A DNA stretch of 43,339 nucleotides from an uncultured Collinsella sp. (lineage in GTDB: Bacteria > Actinomycetota > Coriobacteriia > Coriobacteriales > Coriobacteriaceae), in assembly GCA_900545665.1 (NCBI GenBank), contig UQZU01000015.1, forward strand, positions 1 through 43,339. Reading direction: 5' to 3'. Positions 1-7,435 of the stretch are shown one piece after another. The translations under genes and the position numbers were made by a program. Positions within the stretch are counted from its first letter, which is position 1; each line of letters starts with the position of its first letter. The notes beneath the pieces are model-generated. The model did no database searches. It saw only the letters and a program-made list of their open reading frames with translations, and was not told the origin of the DNA.

Positions 1-565
1 CCTTATGCGCCTTGGCGGCCACGTCGCCCGGGTAGAAGTACAGGCCGGTGACGGCGTAGGAGCTCTTGGGGCGCTCGGGCTTCTCCTCGATGGAGACGGC
101 CCTCCCCTCGCGGTCGAACTCCACGACGCCGAAGCGCTCGGGGTCGTCCACGTGGTAGCCGAAGACCGTGGCGCGGCCCGACTCGGCGTTCTGGACGGCG
201 CGCGTCAGGTGGCGCGACAGGCCGTTGCCGTAGAAGATGTTGTCGCCGAGCACAAGGGCGCACGGCTCGCCGGCGATGAACTCCTCGCCGATGGTGAAGG
301 CCTGCGCGAGGCCGTCGGGGCTCGGCTGCTCGGCGTAGGACAGGTTCACGCCGTAGCGCGAGCCGTCCCCGAGCAGGCGCTCGAAGTTGGGCAGGTCGGT
401 CGGCGTGGAGATGACCAGGATGTCCCGGATTCCCGCCAGCATGAGGGTGCTGAGCGGGTAGTAGATCATGGGCTTGTCGTAGACCGGCAGCAGCTGCTTG
501 GAGGTCACGAGCGTGAGCGGGTACAGGCGCGTGCCGGACCCGCCGGCGAGGATGATGCCTTTCAT
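1..565 (-). CDS. rfbA: Glucose-1-phosphate thymidylyltransferase, partial (3' end off window)
   Basis: This enzyme makes dTDP-glucose from glucose-1-phosphate and dTTP, the first step towards dTDP-L-rhamnose for surface polysaccharide. The reading frame starts at the ATG at 565 and stays open to the left window edge, giving about 188 of the usual roughly 290 residues. The N-terminus reads MKGIILAGGSGTRLYP, the nucleotide-binding signature of the family. It is followed by SKQLLPVYDKPMIYYPLS and later VLGDNIFYG and IEEKPERPKS, all typical of RmlA. An AAAGG ribosome site lies about 10 nt upstream. It begins 3 nt after the glycosyltransferase stop, so it is the next gene of the same minus-strand operon. 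The missing C-terminus is an edge effect and does not show gene decay. Identification is firm. Confidence 0.95.
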   Translation of the reverse strand, partial: MKGIILAGGSGTRLYPLTLVTSKQLLPVYDKPMIYYPLSTLMLAGIRDILVISTPTDLPNFERLLGDGSRYGVNLSYAEQPSPDGLAQAFTIGEEFIAGEPCALVLGDNIFYGNGLSRHLTRAVQNAESGRATVFGYHVDDPERFGVVEFDREGRAVSIEEKPERPKSSYAVTGLYFYPGDVAAKAHK

Positions 566-568
566 TGG

Positions 569-1438
569 CTATGACCTTTCAATTCTTGCGGCTCTGCGAC
601 CGGCGCGATTTCCAAGGAGACGGGCGCAGCAGTCAACTCCGAAGGCAACTAACTCGCCGAAATTACCTTCCCGAAGAAGCTGAGAGGAGACTGACCTGAC
701 GAGCCGGCCCCCTTCACCGATCTCACTTGCTTGCATGAGATCGTCCGCATGCGTTTCGAGAAAGAAACCGACGGCACGGTTGCGGGCAAACTGTTGGGAT
801 GGCGTCAAGTTATGCGAGTGATAGACCTCGGCACGCGGCTCGTAAGCGACCTTCATACCCGAGGCGATAAACTTGGCGGCCATGAGCATGTCCTCGTTGG
901 TATTAACATGATCGAATCCACCGCATTCGAGATATGCGGTCCGTCGATAGGCAGAACAGGCGTCAGATGCAAAAAACGTCTTAATGCCAAGTTTTTCGAG
1001 ATCGCCTTTCGAACGCACGGATGGTGAGTCAGGATAGTTAAAACAACGTACAAGTTGTTCAAAACGACGGGCATCGGCCTTGGGAAGCTGCCTACCACTA
1101 ACAAGGGCGATATTCGAGTCTTCAACCATAGGGGCAACAAGCCGCTTCAAGTAGTCATCGGAAACGGGCACAGCATCTTGGGTGAGAAAACAGACGAAGT
1201 CGCCACTCGATTCATTCAGCGCCATGTCTCTTGTGGTGCCGTGGTTAAAATCCTGGCGATCAATCTCCAGCAAGCGAACTCTTTTGTGCTTCTGGACCAA
1301 CTCAATAGTTTTGTCTTCCGATGCGGAATCGACGACCAAAATCTCATTCGGCTGAATTGACTGGCGATCAAGGGCAATTAAAAGCGCCTCAATTTCATGT
1401 TCAGCATTAAGAGTCGGAATGATGATAGAAATATCCAT
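569..1438 (-). CDS. Family 2 glycosyltransferase, rhamnosyltransferase-like
   Basis: A 289-residue GT-A fold enzyme that should add one sugar to a lipid-linked surface-glycan intermediate on the inner face of the membrane. The N-terminus MDISIIIPTLNAEHEIEALL and the following EILVVDSASEDKT are the nucleotide-sugar binding part of GT2. GDFVCFLTQDAVP carries the acidic metal-binding motif (here QDA instead of DxD). The ASDACSAYRR and GGFD...NEDMLMAAK segments match the acceptor and catalytic region of WbbL/RfbF-like rhamnosyltransferases. The start abuts the stop of the sugar transferase with no gap, so the two are translationally coupled. The dTDP-glucose enzyme that follows makes a dTDP-rhamnose donor plausible, but donor and acceptor cannot be read from the sequence. 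Confidence 0.85.
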   Translation of the reverse strand: MDISIIIPTLNAEHEIEALLIALDRQSIQPNEILVVDSASEDKTIELVQKHKRVRLLEIDRQDFNHGTTRDMALNESSGDFVCFLTQDAVPVSDDYLKRLVAPMVEDSNIALVSGRQLPKADARRFEQLVRCFNYPDSPSVRSKGDLEKLGIKTFFASDACSAYRRTAYLECGGFDHVNTNEDMLMAAKFIASGMKVAYEPRAEVYHSHNLTPSQQFARNRAVGFFLETHADDLMQASEIGEGGRLVRSVSSQLLREGNFGELVAFGVDCCARLLGNRAGRRAARIERS

Positions 1439-2146
1439 CTATCGCCCCGTCTTCTTCTTGCCGAACATGACACCGAAGGTGCCGGTAAAGCACTTCAAAT
1501 CCATGCGGAAGCAGCGATTCTGAACGTATCGGAGTTCGATCTGCTGGCGCAGACCGCTTTCGAACGTCGCCTCATTACGATCGGTCGCCTGCCACAAACC
1601 TGTGATGCCGGGCCGGACAGAAAGCAATTCAGCCTTTTCTTCATCAGAAAAATGCTGCTCAAGCTCATCTCTCGTAATGGGACGAGGACCAATAATCGAA
1701 AGATCACCGTTCAGCACATTGAGAAACTGAGGCACCTCGTCAATAGAGCATTTACGAATGAATAGACCAATCTTGGTAATGCGGGGGTCATCATCGACCT
1801 TGCGCTCGACTTCCCACTGATGCAGCTGCTCAGGACTCAGATACTTCTGCACGTTGCCGGCGTCGGCGACCATACTACGAAGCTTAAAAATCTTGATAGT
1901 CCTTCCGCCCTTGCCGACGCGCTCTTGCGTATACATGGGGCTGCCGGGCGATTCGAGGCTAATGAGCAAGCACACAATGGCGATAGGGATAAGCAGCAGT
2001 ACGCTCATCAAAAGACTGAACACCAGATCAAACAGCCTCTTAATAAAGCGGTAACCAAGCGTACCGCTCGGCTTAATCTCTTTAATAGCCAGTGTGTCCC
2101 CCACGGATACACAGCTCTCTGTTGCTTCTTTAGCAGCCACAGTCAT
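1439..2146 (-). CDS. Initiating sugar-phosphate transferase (bacterial sugar transferase family)
   Basis: A 235-residue polyisoprenyl-phosphate hexose-1-phosphate transferase of the WcaJ/WbaP C-terminal type, which starts a glycan by putting a sugar-1-phosphate on undecaprenyl phosphate. After about 30 polar residues there is one hydrophobic re-entrant segment (FDLVFSLLMSVLLLIPIAIV). The family core follows: MYTQERVGKGGRTIKIFKLRSM, then SIDEVPQFLNVLNGDLSIIGPRP and RPGITGLWQ. The DE pair in IDEVPQ is the expected catalytic site. I chose the ATG at 2146, with GGGGA 7-8 nt upstream; an in-frame TTG at 2191 would add 15 residues with no better ribosome site. It is short because it lacks the N-terminal four-helix domain of long homologues, which is normal for the PglC-like class. 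It lies downstream of the antiterminator gene. Confidence 0.9.
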   Translation of the reverse strand: MTVAAKEATESCVSVGDTLAIKEIKPSGTLGYRFIKRLFDLVFSLLMSVLLLIPIAIVCLLISLESPGSPMYTQERVGKGGRTIKIFKLRSMVADAGNVQKYLSPEQLHQWEVERKVDDDPRITKIGLFIRKCSIDEVPQFLNVLNGDLSIIGPRPITRDELEQHFSDEEKAELLSVRPGITGLWQATDRNEATFESGLRQQIELRYVQNRCFRMDLKCFTGTFGVMFGKKKTGR

Positions 2147-2224
2147 ACTTAAGTCCCCGTTGTCCAGGAATCCCCCAATCGGTAAATTCAAAAATGTGAA
2201 CGAATAGCTGATGCAACGTCTCCC

Positions 2225-2815
2225 TTACGTTTTGCTGGGAACGTCGAGCGGTAGCAGCTCCCTAAATGCGGAGTCACCTTCGCCCACGTCTACCAGACAC
2301 CAGCGTTTATGGCGGTCGATCTTTTTAACGCGGGCCTCTTGTCCCACCAAGGGACCCTGCTCTATGTGCAACACGCCGCCTTCTATGCGCGCAACGCTGT
2401 TGCGCACCACGCCGTCGTCGTCCAGCACGCTGAGGTACCAGTCCTGCGCGTCGTCCGGCATGGGCATGTACGCCCGCTCCCTACTGCCGGCGATACGACA
2501 GCCAAAGCTCAACTGAGCCAAAGCCCTATCGAGCGCGGCGGCATCATGCGTGGCGACGAAGAAATATTCCTTGTACATGGGTTTGGTTTGGAGCGACCAG
2601 GCGCCGTCCCGCTTAAACCAGAACTCCTTTTGCATCACAAAAGCGTCCTGCATCAAATTGTGCGGGATAATGCAGCGGACCTTTTCGCAGGTCTCGCGCT
2701 CTTTTCCATTGGGAGTGTGAACCAGATACCAGCGGACGCGGCCGTGCTGGCTGTTGGTGATGGCGCCGTTAAATGCGCCCGGCAGCTGCTCTTGGCGCCG
2801 TGCCGTCTGTTCCAT
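2225..2815 (-). CDS. loaP: NusG-family specialised antiterminator (LoaP/RfaH-like)
   Basis: A 196-residue NusG paralogue expected to ride on RNA polymerase and let it read through terminators in the polysaccharide operon that follows. RVRWYLVHTPNGKERETCEKVR is the start of the NGN domain (about residues 27-125), and the PMYKEYFFVATHD stretch is its second half. The C-terminal IEQGPLVGQEARVKKIDRHKRWCLVDVG is a KOW motif. The start at 2815 is supported by a strong GAGGGGGG ribosome site; the frame is open further upstream but has no signal there. It is first in a minus-strand cluster with sugar transferase, glycosyltransferase and rfbA, the usual setting for LoaP in Firmicutes and Actinobacteria. 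It could equally be named UpxY/RfaH-like. Housekeeping nusG is expected elsewhere. Confidence 0.85.
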   Translation of the reverse strand: MEQTARRQEQLPGAFNGAITNSQHGRVRWYLVHTPNGKERETCEKVRCIIPHNLMQDAFVMQKEFWFKRDGAWSLQTKPMYKEYFFVATHDAAALDRALAQLSFGCRIAGSRERAYMPMPDDAQDWYLSVLDDDGVVRNSVARIEGGVLHIEQGPLVGQEARVKKIDRHKRWCLVDVGEGDSAFRELLPLDVPSKT

Positions 2816-2903
2816 ATTCTCGCCCCCCTCTTTTGGCTTTGCGATGCACGCAAATGCAGGGGCGTTTAGAACAGGCTTCTCGCTCGCAGCTAGGCGCAGT
2901 CGC

Positions 2904-3034
2904 AAAAGTACAGGTTTTCGTATCTTTCGACATAGGCAATTATACGAGCAATTAATCAGCGTTTGCCCAGATTACGCAAAATGTACTGCTAGTAGGTACA
3001 TCTCCATACCCCTCTACAAAAACCTGTACCTTTT
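2904..3034. repeat. Inverted AAAACCTGTAC sites and an ATGTAC-N9-GTACAT palindrome around the loaP promoter
   Basis: AAAAGTACAGGTTTT at 2904-2918 is the reverse complement, with one inserted base, of AAAACCTGTACCTTTT at 3019-3034. The two face each other across the proposed promoter. Between them is a perfect split palindrome, ATGTAC (2981-2986) and GTACAT (2996-3001). All contain GTAC cores. One site lies just downstream of the proposed transcription start and the others lie upstream of the -10, a layout compatible with operators and DNA looping. No regulator gene for them was found in the window. Confidence 0.5.
2939..2944 (-). promoter_or_regulatory. Probable -10 element of the loaP/polysaccharide operon
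   Basis: On the minus strand this is a perfect TATAAT hexamer preceded by TTGCTCG. A -35 element is poor (GGCAAA-like at about 17 nt), which suggests an activator or relaxed spacing. The transcript would start near 2932 and carry a leader of about 115 nt before the loaP ATG at 2815. Regulatory repeats flank it on both sides. Confidence 0.55.
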
Positions 3035-3046
3035 TGTGCAACAAAA

Positions 3047-3070
3047 AAAGCCGCTCAACCAGCGGCTTTT
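3047..3070 (-). terminator. Bidirectional rho-independent terminator after thrS (second of two)
   Basis: GCCGCT / AGCGGC stem with a 5-base loop and A/T runs on both sides. Read on the minus strand it ends in seven Ts. It is a backup to the terminator at 3087-3119 and insulates loaP from thrS. Confidence 0.8.
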
Positions 3071-3086
3071 CTTATTTCGGCATGAA

Positions 3087-3119
3087 AAAGGCGACCGCCC
3101 TTTGTGGACGGTCGCCTTT
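3087..3119 (-). terminator. Rho-independent terminator of thrS
   Basis: AAAGGCGACCG pairs with CGGTCGCCTTT over a short loop, followed on the minus strand by a T run. It starts 22 nt after the thrS stop. Confidence 0.85.
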
Positions 3120-3141
3120 GTTAATTGTGGTGAAGCTTGCC

Positions 3142-4905
3142 TTAGGCGCGAGTCTTGATCTCCTCGGTCACCTTAGCGACAAACTCGTCAACGCTCATCT
3201 GAACGGTCTCGTTGGAGCGATCGCGGACGGAGATGTTGCCGGCCTCGACCTCCTTCTCGCCCAGGATGAGCATGTAGGGCACGCGGTCGATGCTGCGGGC
3301 CTCGCGGATCTTGTAGCCGATCTTCTCGTCGCGGTCGTCGCAGACCACGCGAATGCCGGCCTCCTCCAGCTTGGCGCACACATCGTGGGCGTAGTCGCGG
3401 CTCTTCTCAGAAACGGGAAGTGCCTTGACCTGCACGGGAGCCAGCCAGGTGGGGAACTTGCCCGCAAAGTGCTCAATCAGAATACCGATGAAGCGCTCGA
3501 TGGAGCCAAAGCACACGCGATGCAGCATGATGGGGCGCTTCTTGGTGCCGTCGGCGTCCACGTACTCCAGGTCAAAGTTGAGCGGCATCTGGAAGTCGAG
3601 CTGGACGGTACCGCACTGCCAGGTACGGCCGAGCGAGTCCTCCAGGTGGAAGTCGATCTTGGGGCCGTAGAAGGCGCCGTCGCCCTCGTTGACCTCGTAG
3701 TCCATGCCCAGCTTCTCCAGAGCGGTGCGCAGGCCCTCCTCGGCGCGAGCCCAATCCTCGTCGGAACCCATGGAGTCCTCGGGGCGGGTGGAAAGCTCAA
3801 CGTGGTACTTAAAGCCAAACTTCTGGTACACGGAGTCGATGAGGTTGACCACGCCCACGATCTCGTCGGTCAGCTGGTCGGGACGCACAAACAGGTGGGC
3901 GTCGTCCTGGTTAAAGCAGCGCACGCGGAACAGGCCGTGCAGGGCACCGCGCAGCTCGTGGCGGTGCACAAGGCCAATCTCGCCGGCACGAATGGGCAGC
4001 TCGCGATAAGAGTGCGGCTTGGAGGCGTACACCAACACGCCGCCCGGGCAGTTCATGGGCTTAATGCAGTACTCTTCGTCGTCGATGACGGTGGAGTACA
4101 TGTTGCCCTTGTAGTGGTCCCAGTGGCCACTGGTCTTCCACAGCTGCTTGTTCATGATGAGCGGCGTGGAGATCTCCACGTAGCCGGCCTTGTGGTGAAT
4201 CTCGCGCCAGTAGTCCAGCAGCGTGTTCTTAAGGATCATGCCGTTGGGCAGGAAGAACGGGAAGCCGGGGGCCTCGTCGCGCATCATAAAGAGGTCCATC
4301 TCGCGGCCGATCTTGCGGTGATCGCGCTTCTTGGCCTCCTCCAGCATGTGCATGTGCTCGTCGAGCTCTTCCTTGGTGGCAAAGGCAACGCCGTTGATGC
4401 GGGTGAGCATCTTGTTGTCCTTGTCGCCCTTCCAGTAAGCGCCCGAGACGCCGGTGAGCTTAAAGGCCTTGAGGGCCTTGGTGTAGCAGATATGGGGGCC
4501 GACGCACATGTCGATGTAGTCCCCCTGCTGGTAGAAGGTGATGCGGGCGTCGTCGTCCAGGTCGCCAATGTGCTCGACCTTGTACTTCTCGCCGCGCTCC
4601 TCCATAAGGGCGATGGCCTCGGCGCGGGGCTTCTCGTACACGGTGAACTTGAGGTTCTCCTTGACGATCTTCTTCATTTCGGCCTCGATCGCGGGGAAGT
4701 CGTCCTCGCTGATCTTGACGCCCTCGGGCAGGTCGACGTCGTAGTAGAAGCCGTTGTCGGTCGCGGGGCCGTAGGCAAAGTCGGCCTCGGGATAGAGACG
4801 CTTGATGGCCTGCGCCATGATGTGCGCGGCGGAGTGGCGGATGACGTGCGTGACTTCGTCCTGCGGGAGCTCGGCCACCGAACCGTCATTGTAGAGTGCC
4901 TTCAT
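3142..4905 (-). CDS. thrS: Threonyl-tRNA synthetase, form without a TGS domain
   Basis: Charges tRNA-Thr with threonine in the cytoplasm. The 587 residues begin directly before the editing domain. HSAAH at 24-28 and the later DMCVGPH are the zinc/water-site motifs that hydrolyse Ser-tRNA-Thr. The class II catalytic core follows, with motif 2 around RHELRGALHGLFRVRCF, zinc ligands in MNCPGG and nearby His, and motif 3 around HRVCFGSIERFIGILIEH. The anticodon-binding domain is VQVKALPVSEKSRDYA to the end. Most bacterial ThrRS are about 640 residues and start with a 60-residue TGS domain, which is absent here. The frame is open upstream to 5016, but those residues (HPRGENIP etc.) do not look like TGS. 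The start at 4905 has AGGAGA 10 nt upstream. It has its own promoter and a leader hairpin. Confidence 0.95.
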   Translation of the reverse strand: MKALYNDGSVAELPQDEVTHVIRHSAAHIMAQAIKRLYPEADFAYGPATDNGFYYDVDLPEGVKISEDDFPAIEAEMKKIVKENLKFTVYEKPRAEAIALMEERGEKYKVEHIGDLDDDARITFYQQGDYIDMCVGPHICYTKALKAFKLTGVSGAYWKGDKDNKMLTRINGVAFATKEELDEHMHMLEEAKKRDHRKIGREMDLFMMRDEAPGFPFFLPNGMILKNTLLDYWREIHHKAGYVEISTPLIMNKQLWKTSGHWDHYKGNMYSTVIDDEEYCIKPMNCPGGVLVYASKPHSYRELPIRAGEIGLVHRHELRGALHGLFRVRCFNQDDAHLFVRPDQLTDEIVGVVNLIDSVYQKFGFKYHVELSTRPEDSMGSDEDWARAEEGLRTALEKLGMDYEVNEGDGAFYGPKIDFHLEDSLGRTWQCGTVQLDFQMPLNFDLEYVDADGTKKRPIMLHRVCFGSIERFIGILIEHFAGKFPTWLAPVQVKALPVSEKSRDYAHDVCAKLEEAGIRVVCDDRDEKIGYKIREARSIDRVPYMLILGEKEVEAGNISVRDRSNETVQMSVDEFVAKVTEEIKTRA

Positions 4906-4931
4906 GGGTATGTTTTCTCCTCTCGGATGCC

Positions 4932-5003
4932 TGATGCAAGTGCGTGCGATGCGCTCGGTGTTTTTGACTTGCATCATTATAGGCAGGTTGCCTTGGTATA
5001 CAA
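4932..5003 (-). promoter_or_regulatory. thrS promoter and 5'-leader hairpin
   Basis: On the minus strand TTGTAT (5003-4998) and TATAAT (4981-4976) are separated by 16 nt, a plausible sigma-70 promoter. The leader starts at about 4969. TGATGCAAGT and ACTTGCATCA (4976-4967 and 4941-4932) form a perfect 10-bp palindrome with a 25-nt loop, shortly upstream of the ribosome site. Because one arm overlaps the -10 edge and likely start point, it may be either an operator or an RNA hairpin truncated by a base or so. No T-box elements are seen. Confidence 0.55.
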
Positions 5004-5004
5004 G

Positions 5005-5035
5005 CGCCCGCCGCACCTTAATGGCACGGCGGGCG
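5005..5035. terminator. GC-rich hairpin between the zinc-ribbon gene and thrS
   Basis: CGCCCGCCG pairs with CGGCGGGCG over a 13-base loop. On the plus strand it is followed by ATTTT; on the minus strand there is no clear T run. It directly abuts the thrS -35. It probably ends transcription from the upstream zinc-ribbon gene, but inefficiently. Confidence 0.4.
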
Positions 5036-5141
5036 ATTTTCTACGCATGCTTCATCGTGTGGGCGCGGGGCTGCGGGGCGCGCGTGGCTTGCGCGGGACG
5101 CGCGGCGCCCGTGGCTTGCGGCCGGCCCGGCGATGGATGCG

Positions 5142-5573
5142 TTACTGGATGCGAGTTCGGCAGTAGGGGCAGACCTTCCAGTGCGCATCGAGCGGGCGAT
5201 GGCAGCTGGGGCATACGTTGCGAACCTGGGTATCGCACACCGGGCAAACGACGAAGTCCTTCTCGATGGGCGCGCCGCACTGCGGGCAGGTACCGTACTG
5301 GGCAAGCTGGCGCTCGCGCAGGGCCATGTCCAGCTCCTGCTCCTCGCGGTCGGACGCATAGGAGTGCGGGCGCAGGACCAGATAGGCAATGAGACCCACA
5401 AACGGGATGAGGGCGATGATGCCCCATGCCACGTAAGCGCTGGCGCCGCGGCGGCGAGCGTCGATGAACACATAGACGACCGACAGCACATACAGGGCGA
5501 TGATAAAGCCAACAAAGGCATAGACGACGCCCATAAGCTGCGGCGACATGAGCTCGGAGATGTACTTGGACAT
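5142..5573 (-). CDS. Small membrane protein with PLDc_N-like segment and double zinc ribbon
   Basis: A 143-residue protein of unknown function. Residues about 10-36 (MGVVYAFVGFIIALYVLSVV) and 47-67 (VAWGIIALIPFVGLIAYLVL) are two membrane helices joined by VFIDARRRGAS, resembling the cardiolipin-synthase N-terminal (PLDc_N) module. After a charged linker (SDREEQELDMALRERQLAQY) come four CxxC pairs (CPQC, CPVC, CPSC, CPYC), two zinc ribbons, on the cytosolic side by the positive-inside rule. The start at 5573 has AAAGG upstream; an upstream in-frame start at 5618 has no site. It is alone between the plus-strand operon and thrS. The zinc ribbons suggest binding to nucleic acid or protein, but no function can be assigned. 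Confidence 0.75.
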   Translation of the reverse strand: MSKYISELMSPQLMGVVYAFVGFIIALYVLSVVYVFIDARRRGASAYVAWGIIALIPFVGLIAYLVLRPHSYASDREEQELDMALRERQLAQYGTCPQCGAPIEKDFVVCPVCDTQVRNVCPSCHRPLDAHWKVCPYCRTRIQ

Positions 5574-5666
5574 TACGGGAACCTTTCGGAATATTAACAG
5601 TTCGGTCAAGTTTACCACGGGGTTTGTTTATATGGGACCACGGCTAGGGGCGGGGCTGGCGCGGAC

Positions 5667-5733
5667 ACAAACATCTCAATCTGTAACAGGTGGGAGCGGA
5701 ATCCGGGTCTAGATGTTACAGATCAAGACAAAC
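5667..5733. repeat. Inverted repeat A (TGTAACA-type palindrome, about 67 bp)
   Basis: ACAAACATCTCAATCTGTAACA at the left and TGTTACAGATCAAGACAAAC at the right are inverted copies of one sequence (consensus TTTGTCTYGATCTGTAACAT). The region 5619-5979 has no gene; this and repeat B are its main content. Confidence 0.7.
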
Positions 5734-5749
5734 GGAGGACCCGCATGGC

Positions 5750-5814
5750 AAATGTCTCGATCTGTAACATCTGGAACCCAGTTCTTCTGCTTACTGTTAC
5801 AGAACGAGACAAAC
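5750..5814. repeat. Inverted repeat B (second copy of the TGTAACA-type palindrome)
   Basis: AAATGTCTCGATCTGTAACA at the left and TGTTACAGAACGAGACAAAC at the right form a second hairpin of the same family as 5667-5733. The two are in tandem, about 16 bp apart, upstream of the GlpA-like operon. Half-sites at 5681, 5714, 5762 and 5795 all carry CTGTAACA or its complement. Confidence 0.7.
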
Positions 5815-5979
5815 CTCTGACACCAGGGGCGGCAGACGAGGTCGCCGATGGTCCTGTGTCTCCCCTCGCCTGCCGTTGGCGGGTGTTGCAGGGCTGTTCG
5901 CCGCATTGCCGTCGCACTGGGGGTGTGCAGACCCTAGGATAGTCTTATTGACGGCCTGTCAACTCGTCTGGGAGGCACT

Positions 5980-7434
5980 GTGACGGAAACGTTTGATATC
6001 GTGATTGTCGGCGCGGGCATCACCGGATGCGCCATCGCGAGGCAGCTCGCGCGCTATGACCTGTCCATTTGCGTGGTCGAGGCGGCTAACGATATTGCGC
6101 TGGGCGCGTCGAAGGCCAACGGCGGCCTGGTGCACGCCGGCTACGATCCGGCGCCGGGCACGGTAAAGGCGCAGGTCAACGCCCGTGGTTGCGAGCTATA
6201 TAGCACGTGGGCGCAGGAGCTAGGCTTTCTGTTCTGCCGCACCGGGTCGATGGTGTTGGGCTTTAACGACGAGGACCGCGCGCATCTGGAGCAACTACGG
6301 TGCAACGGACATGTCAACGGTGTGCCCGAGCTGTCAATCGTCGGACCCGACCGCATCCACGAATTAGAGCCGCGCGCCAGTGCCTCTGCAACGTGCGCGT
6401 TGTGGTGCCCCTCGACTGGGTTTGTCGACCCGTTTGAGGTCGCCATCGCCGCGCTGGAGAACGCCGTGGCCAACGGGGTGACGTTTATGCGGTCCGCGTC
6501 GGTAGAAGCGATTGAAGTCGCGGGCTCAGACGGTGACGCGCGCTTTACGCTGGCGACCCCCGCTGGCAACGTGCGCTGCCGCTACCTGATCAACGCCGCG
6601 GGCAACGGCGCCGCCGACATCTCGCATATGGCGGGCGCCGAGGAGTTCCAGATGGTCTGGCGTCAGGGCAACATCGTGGTGCTGGACAAGGAACCGCGCG
6701 CGCTCATGCCGCTCTACCCCGTGCCGACGCCGGTGTCGAAGGGCGTTATCGTGACGGGCACCGTGCACGGCAACACCGTGATCACCGCCACGGCTGCCGT
6801 GCGCGAGCCGGGCGACACGCAGACCTATGCGAGCGATGTGAACGCGCTGCTGACCGGCGCGCGCAAGCTGGTGCCCGATCTGGATACGCGCCGTGTGGTG
6901 CGCGCATTTGCCGGCGGGCGTCCGGTCATTCGGGGAACGAACGACTTCTTTATTGGACAGTCGGCCGTGGTGCCGGGGCTGTTCCAGGCGGCGGGCATTC
7001 AGTCGCCGGGTGTGGCAAGCGCGCCGGCCATTGCCGAGCGCATGGAGCACGTGATGCGCGAGGCGGACGTGGAACTGCACGAGCGGGCGGACTGGAACCC
7101 AATTCGCCGCGCGCCGGACGACTTTGACCGCGCGCCGCTGGCGCGCAAGAAAGAGCTCATTGAGTCCAATCCCGCGTGGGGTCAGATTGTCTGCCGCTGC
7201 GAGACAGTACCCGAGGCCGAGATCGTGGCCGCGATCCGACGCCAGCCGGGCGCGGTTTCGGTCGAGGGCGTCAAGCGCCGTTGCCGCGCCGGCATGGGTC
7301 GGTGCCAAAGCGGCTTTTGCCAGAGCCGTGTGGTGGCGATCCTGGCGCGCGAACTGGGCTGCGACCCCAGCGAGGTGCTGTTGGAGGATGCCGGATCTTG
7401 GTTGGTCGAGGGACCGCTGAAGGGGGTGCGCTAG
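5980..7434 (+). CDS. FAD-dependent dehydrogenase with BFD-type [2Fe-2S] domain, GlpA-like
   Basis: A 484-residue flavoprotein of the DAO family, probably oxidising glycerol-3-phosphate or a 2-hydroxy acid. The N-terminal FDIVIVGAGITGCAIARQL is a Rossmann FAD-binding motif. GASKANGGLVHAGYD and the AAGIQSPGVASAPAIAE segment match GlpA/L-2-hydroxyglutarate oxidase relatives. The last 100 residues hold CRCETVPEAEI and, about 30 residues on, CRAGMGRCQSGFC, the four-cysteine BFD-like iron-sulfur site found in anaerobic GlpA. The start is GTG with GGGAGG 4 nt upstream. The next gene starts 1 nt after the stop. The same three-gene set (this, an FAD/NAD oxidoreductase, DUF1667) is known beside glycerol kinase in Thermotoga and Firmicutes, so a glycerol-3-phosphate role is favoured but not proven. 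Confidence 0.8.
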   Translation: MTETFDIVIVGAGITGCAIARQLARYDLSICVVEAANDIALGASKANGGLVHAGYDPAPGTVKAQVNARGCELYSTWAQELGFLFCRTGSMVLGFNDEDRAHLEQLRCNGHVNGVPELSIVGPDRIHELEPRASASATCALWCPSTGFVDPFEVAIAALENAVANGVTFMRSASVEAIEVAGSDGDARFTLATPAGNVRCRYLINAAGNGAADISHMAGAEEFQMVWRQGNIVVLDKEPRALMPLYPVPTPVSKGVIVTGTVHGNTVITATAAVREPGDTQTYASDVNALLTGARKLVPDLDTRRVVRAFAGGRPVIRGTNDFFIGQSAVVPGLFQAAGIQSPGVASAPAIAERMEHVMREADVELHERADWNPIRRAPDDFDRAPLARKKELIESNPAWGQIVCRCETVPEAEIVAAIRRQPGAVSVEGVKRRCRAGMGRCQSGFCQSRVVAILARELGCDPSEVLLEDAGSWLVEGPLKGVR

Positions 7435-7435
7435 G

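Noticed and set aside
3..263. Short Arg-rich minus-strand frame at the left edge
   Set aside because: It is another frame of rfbA, whose true frame is open across the whole segment.
4906..5141. T-box riboswitch before thrS or valS
   Set aside because: No AGGGTGGNACCGCG-like T-box sequence or specifier-loop layout is seen in either leader; only simple hairpins.
3034..5166. A 710-codon open frame on the plus strand opposite thrS
   Set aside because: It is antisense to an unmistakable ThrRS, with the Val/Leu/Gly/His-rich composition of a high-GC shadow frame. Similar long shadows opposite valS, clpX, tig, gdhA and the hydroxylase were dropped for the same reason.
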